A stretch of DNA of 64,000 bases from Calditrichota bacterium (GTDB lineage: Bacteria; Calditrichota; Calditrichia; Calditrichales; J004). The notes beneath the pieces are model-generated. The model was not told the DNA's origin. It searched no databases and saw only the letters and a list, made by a program, of their open reading frames with translations. The position numbers were made by a program, and so were the translations under genes. Position 1 is the first letter of the stretch, and the number at the start of each line of letters is the position of its first letter. Positions 60,427 to 64,000 of this stretch are shown one piece after another. The stretch is from assembly GCA_013112635.1 (NCBI GenBank), contig JABFGF010000004.1:186001-250000 (forward strand), written 5' to 3'.

Positions 60427-62463
60427 TTAGCGAATTAATGTCATTTTGCGGCTAAAGGTATTTGCACCTGTGGATAACCTGTAAATATATAATCCACTCG
60501 CTACATTATTTCCAAACTCATTATTACCTTTCCACTGAAAATTATAGCTTCCCGCATTTAGCAATCCACTAAAAAGTGTTTTAACTTTGCGTCCGCTAAT
60601 ATCGAACACATCCAGCTTTACAAGACGAAAGCCATCAAAACCGATTGTAAATGAAATTGTAGTTTCTGGGTTAAACGGATTTGGGTAATTTGATTTTAAA
60701 TCAAACACTTCCGGTAAATTCCTATTTTCATTTGGATCAGTAATTGATGTTAAAGCGTTGGTTCCCAATTTAGATTGCAAAAGCTGAGGGCTTCCGGTTG
60801 CGTTCTCAATGGCCCAAAGCGTAACATCATCACCTGGTTGATATTGACTTAGATCCGTTGGTTTATAATTATTATCAAGTATAACTGATGATTCTGTTAA
60901 TTTGTATTGTGGCCCATCTATCCAAATATGATCTGAACTAATTGCTGAAATTAGGCCGCTTACAACCATTAGCCCCGGCCGATTTTCAAGTTCAATTTTC
61001 ACGGCATAGAAGCTGCCATCGGCTTGTAATAAACCCTTAATTTCTACAAGATCGCCTACACTCAAGGAATCATATGAAATTGGATTTCCCTGTAAATCGA
61101 GCACAACGGTATTGCTATCCACAAAAAACGAATATTCGTTAACAGTAATTGAATCTGTAGACAAAAACTCTATAAATCCGGTGAACTCAATTTCATCACG
61201 GTTACGATCTTCAACTTTAATTCGTACAGCCCAGAGGTTTCCATCAGAGCGGAAATACCCTTTTATTTCGACAAGTTGCCCAACAGAAAGCTGATCAAAT
61301 GTGATAATATTATGATTATCATCCATTACAACCGTCATGCTATCAACAAAGAACAATGTCTGTTCAACCTGAATTTGATCATCCGCAAGGAAAGTAATTG
61401 TGCCCGTAAACTCCACTTCCCTGTCATGGAAACGCTTTACTTTAATACGGCGGGCATGGATTATATGATCTCCAGTCAGGCGGCCTTTAACTTTAACACG
61501 CAAGCCTTTTTCCAAATCAGCAATGCCAAGAGAGTCGTGATTATGATTTGTTATTTCTGTTCGGTCATCAATATTTACGTGATAACCCAAAAGTTTAATA
61601 AAATCATTTCCGACTGAGTCGATTATTCCGGTTATTTCTATTTTACTTTCATCATCTTCTACTTTAATGCGGATTGCAATCAGGTTGCTGTCAAAAACTA
61701 CTGCTTTTACTTCAACATACATGCCGGCGTGAAGATCGCTAAACTCGCCTAAAACATCGTGGCGGAGTTCAATTAAGGTACGATCATTTACATGGATAAT
61801 ATGATTATTTATAGCAATCGCATCACTTAAAACCGAATCAATCGTTCCGCTAAATTCAACTTCATTATCATCATCGTCATCATCATGATTACGCAATTTT
61901 ATTTTTGTTGCGATTAATGATGAATCATTGTGCCAATATCCTTCAACTTTTACATCCATTCCTATTCGTAAATCTGCAAATACAAGACGCAGATCGTGTT
62001 CTGCTTTTATTCTGGTATTAGCTGTCACTATAAATGTGTAGCTGTTTACTGTGATAGTACTATCACCGATTTCTGAGATTAAGCCTTCCGTTTCAAGCTC
62101 ATGATCATAGTCATCGTCATCCTCATCATCCTCATAGTCGTCATCAGATTTGGATTCCCGCTTAATCTTCTCAGCATAAAATCGGCCATTCCCTTTTGCC
62201 CGACCTTTAACTTCAACATAATCACCAACCCGGAAATCGGAAAAAGATGCATAATCTGAGTCATCATCTTCAATTTCGGTATGGTTAGTTACATCAAAGA
62301 TAAACCCGTTTACAACCAGGCTATCCGCACCAATTGATTGTATATAACCTTCCGTTTCAAACTCAGAATCATCTGCTAGTAATTGACCTGCCATAAATAA
62401 AAAAGCTGAAACAAAGATAATCAGAGGCCTCCATATCCGGCCTGAACTTATAGCTCTGTTCAT
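60427..62463 (-). CDS. DUF5666 repeat protein with sorting domain
   Basis: 678 residues: signal peptide (about 12-31), seven DUF5666 repeats of about 70-75 residues (each like EFTGxIxxLxxDxIxVN...F.V...T....F.DL.VGxxVEVKGxxxxDGxxxAxxIKxE), with very acidic linkers (DDDYEDDEDDDD-type runs near residues 113-125 and 194-202), then a C-terminal sorting domain (SNYPNPFNPET ... GLYIYRLST). It should be displayed on or released from the outer surface. The acidic linkers could bind divalent metal ions. AGGAG precedes the ATG. A sigma-54-like promoter lies just upstream. Confidence 0.85.
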   Translation of the reverse strand: MNRAISSGRIWRPLIIFVSAFLFMAGQLLADDSEFETEGYIQSIGADSLVVNGFIFDVTNHTEIEDDDSDYASFSDFRVGDYVEVKGRAKGNGRFYAEKIKRESKSDDDYEDDEDDDDYDHELETEGLISEIGDSTITVNSYTFIVTANTRIKAEHDLRLVFADLRIGMDVKVEGYWHNDSSLIATKIKLRNHDDDDDDNEVEFSGTIDSVLSDAIAINNHIIHVNDRTLIELRHDVLGEFSDLHAGMYVEVKAVVFDSNLIAIRIKVEDDESKIEITGIIDSVGNDFIKLLGYHVNIDDRTEITNHNHDSLGIADLEKGLRVKVKGRLTGDHIIHARRIKVKRFHDREVEFTGTITFLADDQIQVEQTLFFVDSMTVVMDDNHNIITFDQLSVGQLVEIKGYFRSDGNLWAVRIKVEDRNRDEIEFTGFIEFLSTDSITVNEYSFFVDSNTVVLDLQGNPISYDSLSVGDLVEIKGLLQADGSFYAVKIELENRPGLMVVSGLISAISSDHIWIDGPQYKLTESSVILDNNYKPTDLSQYQPGDDVTLWAIENATGSPQLLQSKLGTNALTSITDPNENRNLPEVFDLKSNYPNPFNPETTISFTIGFDGFRLVKLDVFDISGRKVKTLFSGLLNAGSYNFQWKGNNEFGNNVASGLYIYRLSTGANTFSRKMTLIR

Positions 62464-62501
62464 AATAAATCCTCCATATTGTTATTGTTCAGACGCCATA
62501 T

Positions 62502-62517
62502 TTCAATAAATATGCCA
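62502..62517 (-). promoter_or_regulatory. Sigma-54-like promoter candidate F
   Basis: Minus-strand TGGCATATTTATTGAA has TGGCAY-N5-TTG spacing with GA at -12, very like candidate B. Predicted start near 62492, 29 nt before the DUF5666 gene. Confidence 0.5.
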
Positions 62518-62521
62518 AAGG

Positions 62522-62550
62522 TACAAACCCTTTATTTATAAGGGTTTGTA
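62522..62550. terminator. Long perfect hairpin between two leftward genes
   Basis: TACAAACCCTT / AAGGGTTTGTA, 11-bp arms, 7-nt loop. It is 74 nt downstream of the b-type cytochrome gene stop (minus strand) and just upstream of promoter candidate F. There is no clear T-tract, so termination is only probable. Confidence 0.5.
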
Positions 62551-62599
62551 AGTTATTTTAGTTTGAAGAGAATATTTTAGGAGTGAATTATAAAACAGA

Positions 62600-62620
62600 A
62601 TAGTGCACGATTTGCGCTAT
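62600..62620. promoter_or_regulatory. Candidate activator site 4 (ATAGTGCA-N5-TGCGCTAT)
   Basis: Dyad with 8-bp arms (one mismatch) and a 5-nt spacer; its core GTGCA-N5-TGCGC matches the dyad at 53746. It is about 118 bp upstream of the predicted start of promoter F. Confidence 0.5.
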
Positions 62621-62623
62621 AAT

Positions 62624-63469
62624 TTAAAAGATCCAGGTATAACCCAGCCAAATTGAGACGCCTGTATGTATCAACATAATTACATACATAATTATAGCAA
62701 AAGGTTTGTGAAATACATGCCAGTAATGAAATAGTTTGTGTACCTTGGCCCAGATCATTATGCGGCGATCATACAAAGCTTTTTCAGTTAAAAGTTCTAC
62801 AAACTGTTTTGATTTATTCTTGGGGATATTTCGCCGGCGTTGTAATTGTCTCTGGATAGATCTGCTTTTGAAAAAACGTGTAATATCTGCAAAAAATATT
62901 GCAAACAAACTACCCCTAACTGAACCGGAAATTGCCTTTTCAAGCTGATTAATTTCATCTATTGATATGTCATAAATTGCCTGTAATTTTTGGCCAATTA
63001 CATCACTCGCTTTTTTAACATCATCCATTGAAAGTTCCTGACCGCGAATTGTACGTGGAATTTGAACATAGAGATAACGACCTACAAACCCACTTAGTGC
63101 TACAAGAACCATGGACCAAAAACTTACAGAAACAATTCCGTTCAATTTAAAAGTAGAATGCAGGATTATTAGCAAAGGGCCAACTGTTCCAAAAAAGATA
63201 TGGATATCAAGCCAACGGCTTATTGCTCCAATTTTCCCAAAAATATTGGTGCGTTTTCTTAGCGAGTAGAATAATAGAAGGATCATCATTGCAGAACCAA
63301 TTATCCCAACACCATGTCCAAATAGACCACCGGGTTTTAAAAAACGGTATTCTGCATGACGCGGTCTTAGTTCTAATGGAAGAATATAATAATCCCAATA
63401 CGTGAACAATGCATATCCAATAAACAGAAAAGAGATTAGATACAATGAATATTTAAGAAATTTAAACAT
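62624..63469 (-). CDS. b-type cytochrome / ferric-reductase-like membrane protein
   Basis: 281 residues with about six hydrophobic helices. His residues are placed as in haem b-binding helices: WLDIHIFFGTVGPLLIILHS (His pair 14 apart) and HKLFHYWHVFHKPFAIIMYVIMLIHTG near the C-terminus. A basic cytoplasmic loop (KSRSIQRQLQRRRNIPKNK) lies between. No FAD or NAD domain follows, so partner proteins would be needed. It resembles the ferric-reductase/cytochrome b561 folds in general. It may pass electrons across the inner membrane. Confidence 0.7.
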   Translation of the reverse strand: MFKFLKYSLYLISFLFIGYALFTYWDYYILPLELRPRHAEYRFLKPGGLFGHGVGIIGSAMMILLLFYSLRKRTNIFGKIGAISRWLDIHIFFGTVGPLLIILHSTFKLNGIVSVSFWSMVLVALSGFVGRYLYVQIPRTIRGQELSMDDVKKASDVIGQKLQAIYDISIDEINQLEKAISGSVRGSLFAIFFADITRFFKSRSIQRQLQRRRNIPKNKSKQFVELLTEKALYDRRIMIWAKVHKLFHYWHVFHKPFAIIMYVIMLIHTGVSIWLGYTWIF

Positions 63470-63715
63470 TTAAAATCTCGCATTTACTATAACAAAATGA
63501 AGATATTATTTAGGCATTCGAACATTTACTTAATCCATTTGAACAAATCGCAAGAACAGAAATAATAAAAAGTGAATATATAAAAAGATATATATCAAAT
63601 CACATTTCAGAAAAACGGCTGTTTAATTTTGAATTTCATACTTATATACATATATTCCCGCCGCAATTTTTTTATCTAAAATAATATTTTACATTTTTAT
63701 GAGGTTATTTTTCTT
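63470..63715. other. AT-rich gap without recognisable gene
   Basis: Divergent promoter region between the b-type cytochrome gene and the ABC-F gene. The only short frame (22 codons) lacks a ribosome binding site. No dyad or sigma-54-like site was seen. Confidence 0.5.
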
Positions 63716-64000
63716 TTGATTTCAACTAATAAAATTACAATGCAATTTGGGGCAAAACCCCTTTTTGAAAATATTTCTGTTAAATTTGGTGATGGAAACC
63801 GTTATGGATTAATCGGCGCAAATGGCTCAGGCAAATCAACATTTATGAAAATTTTGGGGCACGATCTTGAAGCATCTTCTGGCTTTGTAACCTGGGAACC
63901 AAATAAACGGGTTGGTAAACTAAGGCAGGATCAGTTTGCATTTGAAGATTACAGTGTTATCGACACCGTTATAATGGGGCATGGAGAACTATACAAAATT
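63716..64000 (+). CDS. ABC-F family ATPase (YbiT-like), 3' end outside window
   Basis: 95 codons are visible, beginning at a TTG with GAGG 11 nt upstream. The sequence [21 protein letters not shown] is followed by the Walker [10 protein letters not shown] and [19 protein letters not shown], which matches the N-terminal ATPase half of YbiT-type ABC-F proteins. These are soluble, ribosome-associated ATPases with two ABC domains. The rest of the gene lies beyond the window end. Confidence 0.88.
   Translation, partial: MISTNKITMQFGAKPLFENISVKFGDGNRYGLIGANGSGKSTFMKILGHDLEASSGFVTWEPNKRVGKLRQDQFAFEDYSVIDTVIMGHGELYKI

Noticed and set aside
63490-63570. 22-codon frame before the ABC-F gene
   Set aside because: No ribosome binding site and no conserved feature.
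1-64000. tRNA, rRNA, riboswitch or prophage/IS elements
   Set aside because: No cloverleaf, rRNA core, known aptamer pattern, transposase or integrase was recognised on either strand by eye; a covariance-model scan would be needed to exclude small RNAs.

Overview
The window is AT-rich, gene-dense bacterial chromosome. Three proteins (649, 413 and 678 aa) end in a C-terminal 'YPNPFN...' beta-sandwich sorting domain. Together with many lipoproteins, multihaem cytochromes and PEGA/DUF5666 proteins this points to the FCB superphylum. Calditrichota or an Ignavibacteria-like relative fits best, but this is inference because no rRNA or marker gene is present. I see no tRNA, rRNA, CRISPR array or insertion sequence.

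Layout. 1-12.7 kb: small accessory enzymes and regulators. These are an arylamine N-acetyltransferase (cut by the window edge), a medium-chain dehydrogenase with a decayed stub of a second copy, PPOX-fold proteins with a divergent MocR regulator, LysE, GNAT, a YtrA-type GntR operon with small membrane proteins, a DUF885 peptidase-like lipoprotein, and an arsRM unit with a small Cys-rich peptide. 12.8-15.4 kb: two diacylglycerol-kinase-family paralogues flanking a PlsC-type acyltransferase. 15.5-27.8 kb: a complete [FeFe]-hydrogenase locus. It has Rex with a perfect Rex operator, HydC-HydB-HydA (trimeric, NAD/ferredoxin type), a hydrogenase-like sensor fused to a histidine kinase, two response-regulator proteins, and maturases HydE, HydG and HydF. 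28.3-30.5 kb: an ArsC-like protein, then TrpR beside a TrpB2-type synthase, with an 18-bp perfect palindrome at the trpR start.

30.5-62.5 kb: an electron-transfer region with 124 c-type haem motifs by my count. It holds (i) an inner-membrane pair resembling ImcH (7 haems, NapC/NirT type) and CbcL (11 c haems plus a b-type cytochrome domain); (ii) a four-haem c554-like protein; (iii) a two-component system whose sensor kinase carries its own CxxCH motif, with an NtrC-type regulator; (iv) a plus-strand porin-cytochrome operon (8, 6, 11 and 9 haems plus a beta-barrel); (v) a minus-strand operon with 20-, 31- and 16-haem cytochromes, a second beta-barrel and an Fe-S flavoprotein; (vi) a GAF-NtrC activator, a Ser/Thr kinase, a kelch protein and a DUF5666 repeat protein.

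How it may work together. Six sites of the form TGGCAY-N5-TTG (sigma-54 -24/-12 geometry) lie in front of units in this region. Two have a GTCYCA-S-TGRGAC dyad about 140 bp upstream of the predicted start. Two others have a GTGCA-N5-TGCRC dyad at about -85 and -118. The window encodes exactly two sigma-54 activators. I infer two parallel sigma-54 circuits controlling quinol oxidation, trans-envelope electron conduits and secreted cytochromes, next to a hydrogenase that could supply electrons. Everything about function is from sequence reading only.
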